DNA from: Rhodovastum sp963709085
GTDB lineage: Bacteria; Pseudomonadota; Alphaproteobacteria; Acetobacterales; Acetobacteraceae
Reading direction: 5' to 3'
Assembly: GCA_963709085.1 (NCBI GenBank)
Contig: CAVPVB010000024.1
Span: 248,001-312,000 of the forward strand
Length of the DNA: 64,000 nt
This document shows, piece after piece, positions 1 through 8,314 of this stretch. The position numbers were made by a program, and so were the translations under genes. Under the pieces are notes generated by a model. That model was not told the DNA's origin. It saw only the letters and a program-made list of their open reading frames with translations, and made no database searches. Every line of letters starts with the position of its first letter. Positions within the stretch are counted from its first letter, which is position 1.

Positions 1-582
1 GACAAGGTGCCGCCATCGATCCTGCAGGTGCCGGGGGCGAAGGAAATCGCCGTCGAGTTCACCAGCCTGTCGAAAACCTATTCCATGCCGGGCTGGCGGA
101 TGGGCTTCGCCGCCGGCAATCCGCGAAGCTGATCAACGCGCTGACCCGGATGAAATCCTACCTCGATTACGGCGCCTTCACGCCGATCCAGGTGGCCGCC
201 ACGGCGGCGCTGAACGGGCCGCAGGATTGCGTGCAGGAAATGCGCGACCTGTACCGCGAGCGCCGCGACGTGCTGATCCGCGGCCTGCATGCGGCCGGCT
301 GGGACGTGCCCTGCCCGGACGGCTCGATGTTCGCCTGGGCGCCGATCCCGGAGCGCTACGCGCCGCTGGGCAGCGTCGAGTTCAGCAAGCTGCTGCTGGC
401 GCGCGCCAAGGTGGCGGTGGCGCCGGGCATCGGCTTCGGCGAGCACGGCGACGGCCATGTGCGCATCGCCCTGGTCGAGAACACCCAGCGGCTGCGCCAG
501 GCGCTGCGCAACATCCGCAGCTTCCTGCAATCGGATACCAACGGTCCCTGGGGCGCCGACCCCGACGCAGGCGCCGGCATGA
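1..582 (+). CDS. PLP-dependent class I/II aminotransferase, C-terminal part (frameshifted)
   Basis: The 5' end lies outside the window. What remains is the C-terminal half of a fold-type I aminotransferase of the AlaC/LL-diaminopimelate aminotransferase-like group. The PLP-lysine motif SLSKTYSMPGWRMGF is at bases 64-108, followed by KSYLDYGAFTPIQVAA and a C-terminal RIALVENTQRLRQALRNI block. The reading frame changes near base 125: frame 1 stops shortly after GNPR, while the conserved protein continues in frame 3. In frame 3 the tail has no stop before hom. A TGA in frame 1 at 580-582 overlaps the hom ATG as ATGA, so a second indel near the C-terminus is likely. Position next to hom suggests a role in aspartate-family or alanine transamination; the exact substrate cannot be read from this fragment. 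Confidence 0.8.
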
Positions 583-1874
583 CCCGTCCGCTTTCGGTCG
601 CCGTCGCCGGCCTGGGCACGGTCGGCGCCGGGGTGCTCAGGCTGCTGCGCGACAATGCCGACGTGGTCACCGCCCGCGCCGGCCGGCCGGTCGCCGTCAC
701 CGCAGTCTCCGCCCGCGACCGCGGCCGCGACCGCGGCGTGGAGTTGACGGGGCTGCGCTGGTACGACGATCCGGTGGCGCTGGCCGCCGACCCGGCGGTC
801 GATGTGGTGGTGGAACTGATCGGCGGCTCGGAAGGTCCGGCGCCGGGCGCTGGTGGAGGCGGCCCTGGCCGCCGGCAAGCCGGTGGTCACCGCCAACAAG
901 GCGCTGCTGGCCGTGCACGGCGGCGAACTGGCCGCCGCGGCCGAAGCGCGCCGGCGTGCCGCTGGCCTTCGAGGCGGCGGTGGCCGGCGGTATCCCGGTC
1001 ATCAAGGCGCTGCGCGAGGGGCTGGCGGGCAACCGCATCAGCCGCGTCGCCGGCATCCTCAACGGCACCTGCAACTACATCCTCACCAGTCATGCGCGAG
1101 CGTGGCCGCGAGTTCGCCGACGTGCTGGCCGAGGCGCAGAAGCTCGGCTACGCCGAAGCCGACCCCGCCTTCGACGTCGACGGCATCGATGCCGCCCACA
1201 AGCTGGCCATCCTGGCGGCGCTGGCGTTCGGCCGGCCGGTGGCGTTCGGCGCGGTGCATGTCGAGGGCATCCGCCGCGTCTCCGCGCTCGACATCGCCTT
1301 CGCCGGCGACCTCGGCTACCGCATCAAGCTGCTGGGGATCGCCCGCCGCACCGAGGCGGGCATCGAGGCGCGGGTGCATCCCTGCATGGTGCCGCAATCC
1401 GCGCCGATCGCCCGGGTGGACGGGGTGTTCAACGCCGTGGTGGCGGAGGGCGACTTCATCGGCCGGATCATGCTGGAGGGACGCGGCGCCGGCGCCGGGC
1501 CGACCGCCTCGGCGGTGGCGGCCGATCTGATCGACATCGCCCGCGGCCGGGCCACCCCGGTCTGGGGCGCCGCCTCGGGCGCGCTCAGCGACGCCCCCTC
1601 GGTGCCGATCGAGGCGCATGTCGGCGCCTATTACCTGCGCCTGATGGTGGTCGACCGACCCGGCGTGATCGCCGACGTGACCGCCGTGCTGCGCGACCAG
1701 GGCATCTCGCTGGAGAGCATGCTGCAGCGCGGCCGCAGCCCCGGCGAGGCGGTGCCGGTGGTGCTGGTGACCCACGAAACCGGCGAGGCGGCGATGCGCG
1801 CCGCCCTGGCCCGTATCGCCGCGCTGGACGCGGTGCTTGAAGAGCCTGCCGTAATCCGGATCGAACCGGGCTGA
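579..1874 (+). CDS. hom: homoserine dehydrogenase (three frameshifts)
   Basis: Reduces aspartate semialdehyde to homoserine with NAD(P)H in threonine/methionine synthesis. The ATG at 579 begins MTRPLSVAVAGLGTVGAGV, a Rossmann start. The middle carries GKPVVTANKALLA and EAAVAGGIPVIKALREGL with GILNGTCNYIL, the catalytic core, and the last ~75 residues are an ACT domain (YLRLMVVDRPGVIADVTAVL) for feedback control. The protein is split over frames 3, 1, 2 and 3, with changes near 840, 948 and 1088. All three can be explained by one extra base each (for example an extra c in gcgccggg and in agtcatgcg), so the final frame equals the first. Homology is intact on both sides of every break, which argues for sequence error. 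Translationally coupled to the aminotransferase by an ATGA overlap. Confidence 0.88.
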   Translation: MTRPLSVAVAGLGTVGAGVLRLLRDNADVVTARAGRPVAVTAVSARDRGRDRGVELTGLRWYDDPVALAADPAVDVVVELIGGSEGPAPGAGGGGPGRRQAGGHRQQGAAGRARRRTGRRGRSAPACRWPSRRRWPAVSRSSRRCARGWRATASAASPASSTAPATTSSPVMRERGREFADVLAEAQKLGYAEADPAFDVDGIDAAHKLAILAALAFGRPVAFGAVHVEGIRRVSALDIAFAGDLGYRIKLLGIARRTEAGIEARVHPCMVPQSAPIARVDGVFNAVVAEGDFIGRIMLEGRGAGAGPTASAVAADLIDIARGRATPVWGAASGALSDAPSVPIEAHVGAYYLRLMVVDRPGVIADVTAVLRDQGISLESMLQRGRSPGEAVPVVLVTHETGEAAMRAALARIAALDAVLEEPAVIRIEPG

Positions 1875-1900
1875 ATAAACGCATCAGGAGGAGTCACGTC

Positions 1901-2911
1901 ATGTCGATACAGGAAAACGTTGTCCGCGAGCTGGTCAGTGGCCGCAATCTGGCGCTGGAACTGGTGCGGGTCAGTGAGGCCGCTGCCCTGGCGGCCAGCC
2001 GCTGGATGGGCCTGGGCAACAAGAACGAGGCCGACGGCGCGGCGGTAACCGCCATGCGGAAAGCGTTCGACGCGGTGGCGATCGATGGCACCGTGGTGAT
2101 CGGCGAAGGCGAGATGGATGAGGCGCCGATGCTCTATATCGGCGAGAAGGTCGGCCGCGGCGGCCCGGCGATGGACATCGCGGTCGATCCGCTGGAGGGC
2201 ACCAATCTGTGCGCCAAGGGCGGCCCGAACGCGCTGGCGGTGATCGCGCTGGCCGAACGCGGCAATTTCCTGCACGCGCCCGACATCTACATGGACAAGA
2301 TCGCGGTCGGCGGCGGCCTGCCACGCGGCGTGGTGGATATCGACGCCTCGGTCGAGGAGAATTTGCGTAATCTGGCGCGCGCCAAGGATTGCGACGTGAG
2401 CGACCTGGTGGCCTGCCTGCTGGACCGCGACCGGCACGAAGACAAGATCAACCGCATCCGCGCCCTCGGCGCGCGAATCATGCTGATCACCGACGGCGAC
2501 GTGGCCGGGGTGATGGCGACCACCCAGCCCGATAGCGGTGTGGACATCTTCTTCGGCATCGGCGGCGCGCCGGAAGGCGTGCTGGCGGCGGCGGCGCTGC
2601 GCTGCGTCGACGGGCAGATGCAGGGACGGCTGATCTTCGAGAACGAGGAGCAGATTCAGCGGGCGCGTGACATGGGCATCGCCGACCCGCACCACAAATT
2701 CGACATCATGGAGCTGGCCAAGGGCGATGTGCTGTTCGCCGCCACCGGCGTTACCAGCGGCCCCATGCTGCGCGGCGTGCACCGCCATGGCCATGGCGCG
2801 ATCACCCATTCGGTGGTGATGCGCAGCCGCTCCGGAACGGTCCGCTACATCGAGGCGCACCATAACTACAACATCAACCCCTGTGCCCAGGCCTTGTTGG
2901 CCGGGCAGTGA
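1901..2911 (+). CDS. glpX: class II fructose-1,6-bisphosphatase (GlpX)
   Basis: Hydrolyses fructose 1,6-bisphosphate to fructose 6-phosphate in gluconeogenesis and, in autotrophs, the Calvin cycle. The 336-residue product has the usual length. Metal and phosphate motifs are clear: GEGEMDEAPMLYIGEKVG near residue 70, DPLEGTNLCAKGG near 105, GGAPEGVLAAAALRC near 220 and the ATGVTSGPML block near 285. AGGAGG at 1886-1891, nine bases before the ATG, fixes the start. It follows hom by 26 bases and precedes recJ by about 10, so hom, glpX and recJ are probably co-transcribed, an arrangement I recall from related alphaproteobacteria. Confidence 0.95.
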   Translation: MSIQENVVRELVSGRNLALELVRVSEAAALAASRWMGLGNKNEADGAAVTAMRKAFDAVAIDGTVVIGEGEMDEAPMLYIGEKVGRGGPAMDIAVDPLEGTNLCAKGGPNALAVIALAERGNFLHAPDIYMDKIAVGGGLPRGVVDIDASVEENLRNLARAKDCDVSDLVACLLDRDRHEDKINRIRALGARIMLITDGDVAGVMATTQPDSGVDIFFGIGGAPEGVLAAAALRCVDGQMQGRLIFENEEQIQRARDMGIADPHHKFDIMELAKGDVLFAATGVTSGPMLRGVHRHGHGAITHSVVMRSRSGTVRYIEAHHNYNINPCAQALLAGQ

Positions 2912-2921
2912 AGGCCGCTCT

Positions 2922-4703
2922 TTGAGCGGGGCGGCGGCGGCGCCGGTGCTCGGCGTCGCCTGCAGCCTGAGCAACCGCCGCTGGATCTGGCGGCAAGGCG
3001 AGGACCGGGTGGGCCTGGGCATCGCCCAGCGCCTCGGGGTGCCGGAGATCGTCGGCCGCCTGCTGGCGGCGCGCGGGGTCGGGCTGGAAGCGGCGTCCGA
3101 CTTCCTGGAGCCGACGCTGCGCGCCCTGCTGCCCGACCCCAGCGTGCTGCGCGACATGGACCGCGCCGCCGCCCGCCTGGCCGACGCGGTGCGGCGCGGC
3201 GAGACCGTGGCGGTGTTCGGCGATTACGACGTGGACGGCGCCTGCAGCGGGGCGCTGATGACCGGCTTCCTGCGCGACCTGGGCTGCACCGTGTTTCCGC
3301 ATGTGCCGGACCGCATCACCGAGGGCTACGGCCCCAACGTGCCGGTGCTGGAGGCGCTGGCGGGGCGCGGCGCCACGCTGCTGGTCTGCGTCGATTGCGG
3401 CACCGCGGCCGGCGACGTGCTGGCCTGCCTGAACGGCCGCGCCGACGTGGTGGTGCTGGACCACCACAAGGCGGAAGGCCCGCCGCCCGGCGTGGTGGCG
3501 ACGGTCAACCCGAACCGGCTGGATTGCGGCTCCGGGCTTGGCATGTTGTGCGCTGCCGGCATCGCCTTCCTCACCGCCATCGGCACGGTGCGCGAGCTGC
3601 GCCGCGGCGGCTTCTTCGCCGGCCGCCGCGAGCCCGACCTGCTGGGCCTGCTCGACATCGTGGCGCTGGCAACGGTGTGCGACGTGATGCCGCTGACCGG
3701 GCTGAACCGCGCCTTCGTCGCCCAGGGGCTGCGGGTGATGGCACGGCGCGAGCGGCCGGGCATCGCCGCCCTGCTGGAGGTGGCGCTGGTGCGCGACCGG
3801 CCGACCGCCGCCACGCTCGGCTATGCGCTCGGCCCGCGCATCAATGCCGGCGGGCGCATCAGCGAGGCCGATCTCGGTCTGCGCCTGCTGCTGTGCGACG
3901 ATCCGGTGGAGGCGCGCGCCCTGGCCGCCACGCTGGACGCGGTGAACCGGCAGCGCCAGATGGTCGAGGCGCCGATTCTGGAATCGGCGATGCAGGCGGC
4001 CGAGGCGCAGATCGCCGCCGGGCGTTCCGCCCTGCTGGTTGCCGGGGTTGAGTGGCACCCCGGCGTGGTGGGCATCGTCGCCGGCCGCCTCAAGGAGCGG
4101 TTCAATCGTCCGGCCTGCGTCGCCGCGCTGGCCGACGGCATTGCCAAGGGCAGCGGCCGTTCGGTGGTCGGCATCGACCTCGGCGCGGCGGTGATTGCCG
4201 CGCGCCAGTCCGGCCTGCTGCTGACCGGCGGCGGCCACGCCATGGCGGCCGGATTTTCGCTGGCCGAGTCCGGCCTGCCGGCATTCCACGAATTCCTCGC
4301 CGAGCGCCTGGCCGCGGCCTCCGGCCTGCCCTCGGCGGCCGATCTGGCGGTGGAAGGCACGGTGGCGGTGCCGGGCTGCACGACCGAACTGGCGCAGCAT
4401 TTGGGCCGGTTGGCGCCGTTCGGCAACGGCAACGAGGAACCGGTATTCATTCTGCCGCGGGTGCGGGTGGTGCGCGCCGACCGGGTCGGCCGCGAGGGCG
4501 CCAGCATCCGCGCCTATGTGGAAGGCGAGGGAGGCGGCGGCAGGCTGAAGGCGATGAAGTTCCGCGCCCGCGAGGGAGCGCTGGCGGATGCGCTGCTGCG
4601 CCGCGATGGGATGCCGCTGCATCTGGCTGGGCATTTACGGGCCGAGGAATGGAATGGGTCGGTGAGTGCCGGGTTTATTATTACGGACGCGGCGCTGGTG
4701 TGA
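2922..4703 (+). CDS. recJ: single-stranded-DNA-specific exonuclease RecJ
   Basis: 5'-3' ssDNA exonuclease of recombination and mismatch repair. DHH-family metal motifs appear in order: FGDYDVDGACSGALM (motif I), VCVDCGTAA (II), VVLDHHKAE (III, the DHH signature) and LATVCDVMPLTGLNR (IV). They are followed by the DHHA1 domain with GGGHAMAAGFSLAESG and a C-terminal OB-like region. The open frame extends back to 2883 inside glpX, but a TTG at 2922 or a GTG at 2946 just after glpX fits the family N-terminus (VACSLSNRRWIWR) better; I chose 2922 without a strong ribosome-binding site. Length near 590 residues is typical. No frameshift is seen. Confidence 0.93.
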   Translation: MSGAAAAPVLGVACSLSNRRWIWRQGEDRVGLGIAQRLGVPEIVGRLLAARGVGLEAASDFLEPTLRALLPDPSVLRDMDRAAARLADAVRRGETVAVFGDYDVDGACSGALMTGFLRDLGCTVFPHVPDRITEGYGPNVPVLEALAGRGATLLVCVDCGTAAGDVLACLNGRADVVVLDHHKAEGPPPGVVATVNPNRLDCGSGLGMLCAAGIAFLTAIGTVRELRRGGFFAGRREPDLLGLLDIVALATVCDVMPLTGLNRAFVAQGLRVMARRERPGIAALLEVALVRDRPTAATLGYALGPRINAGGRISEADLGLRLLLCDDPVEARALAATLDAVNRQRQMVEAPILESAMQAAEAQIAAGRSALLVAGVEWHPGVVGIVAGRLKERFNRPACVAALADGIAKGSGRSVVGIDLGAAVIAARQSGLLLTGGGHAMAAGFSLAESGLPAFHEFLAERLAAASGLPSAADLAVEGTVAVPGCTTELAQHLGRLAPFGNGNEEPVFILPRVRVVRADRVGREGASIRAYVEGEGGGGRLKAMKFRAREGALADALLRRDGMPLHLAGHLRAEEWNGSVSAGFIITDAALV

Positions 4704-4849
4704 GAGGTAGCACTGCTGCGTCACTTCCAGGCCAACATATTGAATAGTATAGTGGATTCCAGCGCTAAGTAACTCACAACAAATTGGCTAATTTACTGAA
4801 ATTTCTTGGCTCTAACATGAGATGTGACGCAGCAACAGTAGGGAGCTAG
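4704..4849. repeat. 146-bp AT-rich segment bounded by inverted repeats (MITE-like)
   Basis: The left end (4704-4724) and the reverse complement of the right end share an uninterrupted 11-base match, tgctgcgtcac, plus a weaker match outwards. The interior is AT-rich, unlike the flanking genes, and has no open frame. This layout resembles a small non-autonomous insertion element lying just behind the recJ stop codon. No target-site duplication was identified, so the assignment is tentative. Confidence 0.35.
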
Positions 4850-4896
4850 GAATAAAAATTTTTGGTTTTTTGTAAAAAACTAAAAAGTTTTTATTC
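4850..4896. repeat. AT-rich perfect-arm palindrome
   Basis: The left arm gaataaaaattttt pairs with the right arm aaaaagtttttattc, and the loop itself is a T6/A6 palindrome. The structure is almost pure A/T inside a high-GC genome. It lies between the convergent recJ and CLC genes and beside a transposase relic, so it may be an old insertion-element end or act as a bidirectional terminator. Function is not established from sequence. Confidence 0.5.
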
Positions 4897-4927
4897 GTTT
4901 AGAGCCTATTAGTCTTTGAGTTCTTGT

Positions 4928-5035
4928 CTATGCCTTTATCCAGTCCATTGCTGCAGCCATGCAAAGTACGCCCATGAAGGAGCGCGCGGTCTTTTCATAT
5001 CGCGTCAGTTTATAAAAAGCACTGTCCAACTTGAG
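4928..5035 (-). pseudogene. C-terminal relic of an IS5-family-like transposase
   Basis: Reading leftward from 5035 gives about 35 codons ending in TAG at 4928-4930, containing LTRYEKTARSFMGVLCMAAA. This matches the typical C-terminus of IS5-group DDE transposases (RYDKTARxFxxxxxLAAAxxWL). Everything upstream of residue L is missing: the fragment runs directly into the palindromic repeat at 5035. Base composition is lower in GC than the neighbours. It is a non-functional remnant; assignment rests only on this short tail. Confidence 0.6.
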
Positions 5036-5164
5036 CTTGGGGAAGAAGGGGGGGTGAGGAAGGGCCGCAGCATCTCCTCCCCCCCTCTTCCCCAAGCCCT
5101 TAAAACGAATGGGTTCTAAGGGCTCCGCCCTTAGCAGGTCCAGGGCAGAGCCCTGGCCTTCCTT
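5035..5164 (+). repeat. palindromic intergenic element, copy 1 (left arm missing)
   Basis: A long hairpin (gcttggggaagaag at 5035 pairing with cttccccaagc ending at 5097) is followed by the E module (taaaacgaatgggttc, then ctaagggc-tcc-gcccttag) and the terminal A module (ccagggc-aga-gccctgg then ccttcctta). The last bases overlap the TAA stop of the leftward CLC gene. The left A, B and C modules are absent, replaced by the transposase relic. See copies at 11957, 15925, 19800, 26870, 37073, 39651 and 44931. Confidence 0.85.
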
Positions 5165-7022
5165 ACTCCCCCGACAACTCCCGCCGCTGCCGGTCCAGTT
5201 CCTCGGAGTATCGCCGCAGTGCGTGTTGTTCGGTCAGCAGGCCGATCACCCGCCGCGTATCGCGTCCGTCCACCACCGCCAGAGCGTCCGATTCCGCCTG
5301 TTCGAACATCGCCACCGCGTCCTTGATGACCATCTGCGGCAGCAACACCTCGGACTCGTAGTGCAGCAACTCGGCGAGGGTTGCGGCATGGCAGTCCACC
5401 GCGTGTGCCTCGGCCAGCAGCACGATGCCGGCGTAGTGGCCGGCATCGTCCACCACCACCACCCGGGCGGTGGCGCCGAGCGGGAAATCGCGGCGGAAAC
5501 TGGCCAGAGCGGTGCTGGCGAGCGCCGTGCGCACGTCCCGCCGCATCATCCGGCCCACCGTCAGGCTGCGCATCCAGCCGATATCGACGGCGCTGCGGAT
5601 GGCTTCGCCGCGCAGGTGGAAGCGCCAGGTGGCGAAGGAATAGCCGAAGGTGCGCCGGACGGTCAGCGAGGAGATCACCGAAGCCGCCAGCACCGCCACC
5701 GTCATCGGCAGGCTGCCGGTGCTCTCCAGCGCGAGGAACGCCATGGTGAGCGGGCCACCGACCACCGCCACTGCCAGGCCGCTCATGCCGACGATGGCGA
5801 ACACCACCGCGGGCACGGCATTGCTGACGGTCACCATGGCCAGGCAGGCGCCGAACAGCTTGCCGAGCAGGGCGCCGAGGAACAGCGAGGCGAAGAACAG
5901 CCCGCCGCGAAACCCTGAACCGATCGATATCGCCGAGGCGCCCGCCTTGAGCACGATCAGCAGGGCGATCTGCTGCAGCGCATAGGGCGCTTCGAGCCCG
6001 GTCTGCAGCGCCGCATGGCCCGAGGACAGCACCTGCGGCGTGATCAGCGCCAGCAGTCCGACGACGAGGCCGCCGATCGCCGGCCGCGCCCAGCCCGGCA
6101 CGCCACTGCGGCGGAAGGCATCCTCGGTCAGGGTCACGCCGCGCATGATCGCGATGCCGCCGAGCGCGCAGATCATGCCAAGGGCCAGGATGGGCAGATA
6201 GGCGGCCGGATCGATGGCGGTGGGCACACTGACGTCGAAGGCGTATTCGGCCGGGATCAGCATCCGCACCACCGACACGCCGCAGATCGCCGCCACCACC
6301 ACCGGGGCGAGGTTGGCCAGCGAGTAGGTGCCGATGACGAGTTCGAAAGCATAGAAGGCGCCGGTCAGCGGCGCATCGAACCCCGCCGCGATCGCCGCCG
6401 CGGCGCCGCACCCGACCAGCACCCGCAGGTCGTTACGGCGCACCCGGAATGATTGCCCGATGCGCGAGGCGAGGGCGGAACCGATCTGGGTAAAACCGGC
6501 CTCCAGCCCGACCGACGCCCCGCTGCCGTTGGACAGAATGGTCTGGCCGACCAGGACGAGGCTGTCGCGCAGCGACATCCGGCCGCCATAGAGCGCGTTC
6601 GCCTCGATCGGATCGACCGGCCGGCGGGGCCACCAGCGGGCGATCGCCAGCGCACTGAGGCCCATCAGCAGCCCGCCGGCGCTGGGCATCAGCACGGCCC
6701 GCCACGCCGTCACGTCCACCTGGCCGGATAGCCGCTGATAGGGGCCGAGGGCGAACAGCACGCGGTGCATCGCCTGGGTGACGCCGGACATGGCGACGAC
6801 GGACAGCCCGGCGAACAGCCCGAGCACGGCGGCCAGCACGACCAGCCAGATTTCGTCGGCACGCACCAGGGCGCGCAGCCGCTGCGCGGCGTGCAGCATC
6901 CACTCGCCGATCCGGCGGTTGTGCCGGCCGATTGTCGGGGTGGCGAAGCGGGGCAGACGCAGGCCTCCCGCCCCCACCTCGCGGAAGCGGTCCAGCAGGC
7001 TCGTTTCCCGAAATCCCCCCAT
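5163..7022 (-). CDS. CLC-family chloride channel/antiporter with C-terminal CBS pair
   Basis: A 619-residue inner-membrane protein with a ClC permease domain (about residues 60-440, many hydrophobic helices) followed by two CBS-like segments (about 475-610, including VVVDDAGHYAGIVLLAEA and ALAVVDGRDTRRVIGLLTE). Pore motifs are recognisable: GSGASVGLEAG carries the external gating glutamate in a GLEAG variant of GREGP, and GFDAPLTGAFYAFELVI matches the AAFNAPLAGILFIIEEM region. In that alignment the intracellular proton glutamate of E. coli ClC-ec1 (E203) is a leucine here. So it may be a channel or an uncoupled or differently coupled transporter. The stop codon lies in a palindromic repeat; about 190 bases separate the start from the next gene upstream. 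Confidence 0.9.
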   Translation of the reverse strand: MGGFRETSLLDRFREVGAGGLRLPRFATPTIGRHNRRIGEWMLHAAQRLRALVRADEIWLVVLAAVLGLFAGLSVVAMSGVTQAMHRVLFALGPYQRLSGQVDVTAWRAVLMPSAGGLLMGLSALAIARWWPRRPVDPIEANALYGGRMSLRDSLVLVGQTILSNGSGASVGLEAGFTQIGSALASRIGQSFRVRRNDLRVLVGCGAAAAIAAGFDAPLTGAFYAFELVIGTYSLANLAPVVVAAICGVSVVRMLIPAEYAFDVSVPTAIDPAAYLPILALGMICALGGIAIMRGVTLTEDAFRRSGVPGWARPAIGGLVVGLLALITPQVLSSGHAALQTGLEAPYALQQIALLIVLKAGASAISIGSGFRGGLFFASLFLGALLGKLFGACLAMVTVSNAVPAVVFAIVGMSGLAVAVVGGPLTMAFLALESTGSLPMTVAVLAASVISSLTVRRTFGYSFATWRFHLRGEAIRSAVDIGWMRSLTVGRMMRRDVRTALASTALASFRRDFPLGATARVVVVDDAGHYAGIVLLAEAHAVDCHAATLAELLHYESEVLLPQMVIKDAVAMFEQAESDALAVVDGRDTRRVIGLLTEQHALRRYSEELDRQRRELSGE

Positions 7023-7213
7023 TTACGTTGGCCCGGTGGTTGTTGCCGTTAACGCTGCGGTCCCCGGCGGCCCCGTCTCGATGGGGCGCCGTCTCGCGCG
7101 GCGTCAACGGGGCATTGATGGGCCGGGGCGTTCACCCGGATCAATGCATTCGATACGCCGTCTGCATTCAGATCGTGTAACGAATTGTTGACACTGCGAT
7201 CAGGTGATGCCGG

Positions 7214-8191
7214 TCAGGAGAAACCGCGCTCGCGGCGCGTTGCTTCCAGGTCATCCGTCACGAAGGCGTGCACGAGGTCCGGCAGCGGCTCGTGCGGCGA
7301 AAAACCGAGGGTGCGGGACCGCAGCGCCTCGAAGCCGGCCGGCCAGCCCGCCACGATGGCATCGATCGCCGGGTCCTGCACCCGCCGCACCAGCGATGAA
7401 GCGCCGGGCTTTTCCGCCTCCAGCGCCCGCAGGATGGCGGCGATGGTCACGCTCAGGCCCGGCGGGTTGAGGCCGCGATCCAGGCCCATCGGCGTGCTGT
7501 CCATGCTGGCGGCGTGCAGCAGCCAGTCCACCGCTCGGCGGGGGCTGGCCACCCAGACGGCGAAATCCGCGGCCACCGGCAGATCGGCCGGCAGGCCCAG
7601 CAGCGGCTCGCGCACGATGGCGGAGATGAAACCGCTGGCCGCCTGGTTGGCCCGCCCCGGCCGGACGATGATGGTGGGCAGGCGCAGGCAGACGGCATCG
7701 AGAAAGCCCCGGCGCGAGGCGTCGGTCAGGAACAGCTCCGCCGCCGCCTTCTGCGCGCCATAGCTGGTGGCGGGCAGAAGGCGCGCATCGTCGGCGAGTA
7801 TCGCCTCCTGCCCGCCGCTGAAGCTCGCCACGCTGCCGGTAAACACCACGCGCGGCGGCGTGGCGAGGCGGCGGCAGGCATCGATGACGGCATCGGTGCC
7901 GCGCACATTGACCCGGCGGCCGAGCGCGTAATCCGCCTCGGCCTGGCCGCTGACCACGGCGGCGAGGTGGAACACCACATCGGTATCCGCCGGGATGGCG
8001 TCGGGCGGCAGCGCGGCGATGTCGCCGCCGAGGCTGCGAACCGGAAAGAACGCGGCGGGGGCCGGCGGCGGGGTGAGGTCGAACAGGGTCAGCGCCGTGA
8101 TGGCGCGGCCGCCCAAATGTCCGTCGGCTGCGAGCCGCGCCGCGACGCGCCCGCCGAGGAACCCGCCGCCGCCGAGGATGCTTATTTTCAC
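7214..8191 (-). CDS. denD: D-erythronate dehydrogenase-like NAD-dependent epimerase/dehydratase
   Basis: An extended short-chain dehydrogenase/reductase. The Rossmann motif GGGGFLGGRVAARLA is at the N-terminus, and SYGAQKAAAELFL supplies the YxxxK pair. The C-terminal third (VRRVQDPAIDAIVAGWPAGF with ALRSRTLGFS) matches the DenD family, which oxidises D-erythronate at C2 in tetronate catabolism. I place the start at GTG 8191, preceded by a GGGAGAG ribosome-binding site, rather than the longer frame from 8221. No other tetronate-pathway gene is nearby, so the physiological substrate is an inference from family similarity. Confidence 0.8.
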   Translation of the reverse strand: MKISILGGGGFLGGRVAARLAADGHLGGRAITALTLFDLTPPPAPAAFFPVRSLGGDIAALPPDAIPADTDVVFHLAAVVSGQAEADYALGRRVNVRGTDAVIDACRRLATPPRVVFTGSVASFSGGQEAILADDARLLPATSYGAQKAAAELFLTDASRRGFLDAVCLRLPTIIVRPGRANQAASGFISAIVREPLLGLPADLPVAADFAVWVASPRRAVDWLLHAASMDSTPMGLDRGLNPPGLSVTIAAILRALEAEKPGASSLVRRVQDPAIDAIVAGWPAGFEALRSRTLGFSPHEPLPDLVHAFVTDDLEATRRERGFS

Positions 8192-8314
8192 CGTTCTCTC
8201 CCGCTCTCGTCGATCGCGCATGAATAGCTGCGCGGGCGGCGTCAGAGTTCAAGCGCGGCTTGCGGCGGACGCGCCGGTGTCTCATCATCATGAACACAGA
8301 GGGGGCCTGCGCCG

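Noticed and set aside
150..1874. Natural aminotransferase-homoserine dehydrogenase fusion
   Set aside because: The continuous frame passes through non-homologous sequence between 840 and 1088, and an ATGA junction at 579-582 supports two separate genes with indels.
2874..4634. 586-codon leftward open frame opposite recJ
   Set aside because: No recognisable motifs; composition (Gln/His/Arg/Ala-rich) is that of an antisense shadow of a GC-rich gene, and recJ on the other strand is complete.
4916..5119. 67-codon rightward open frame in the AT-rich island
   Set aside because: It lies on the opposite strand of the transposase relic and through the repeat, with no ribosome-binding site or similarity.
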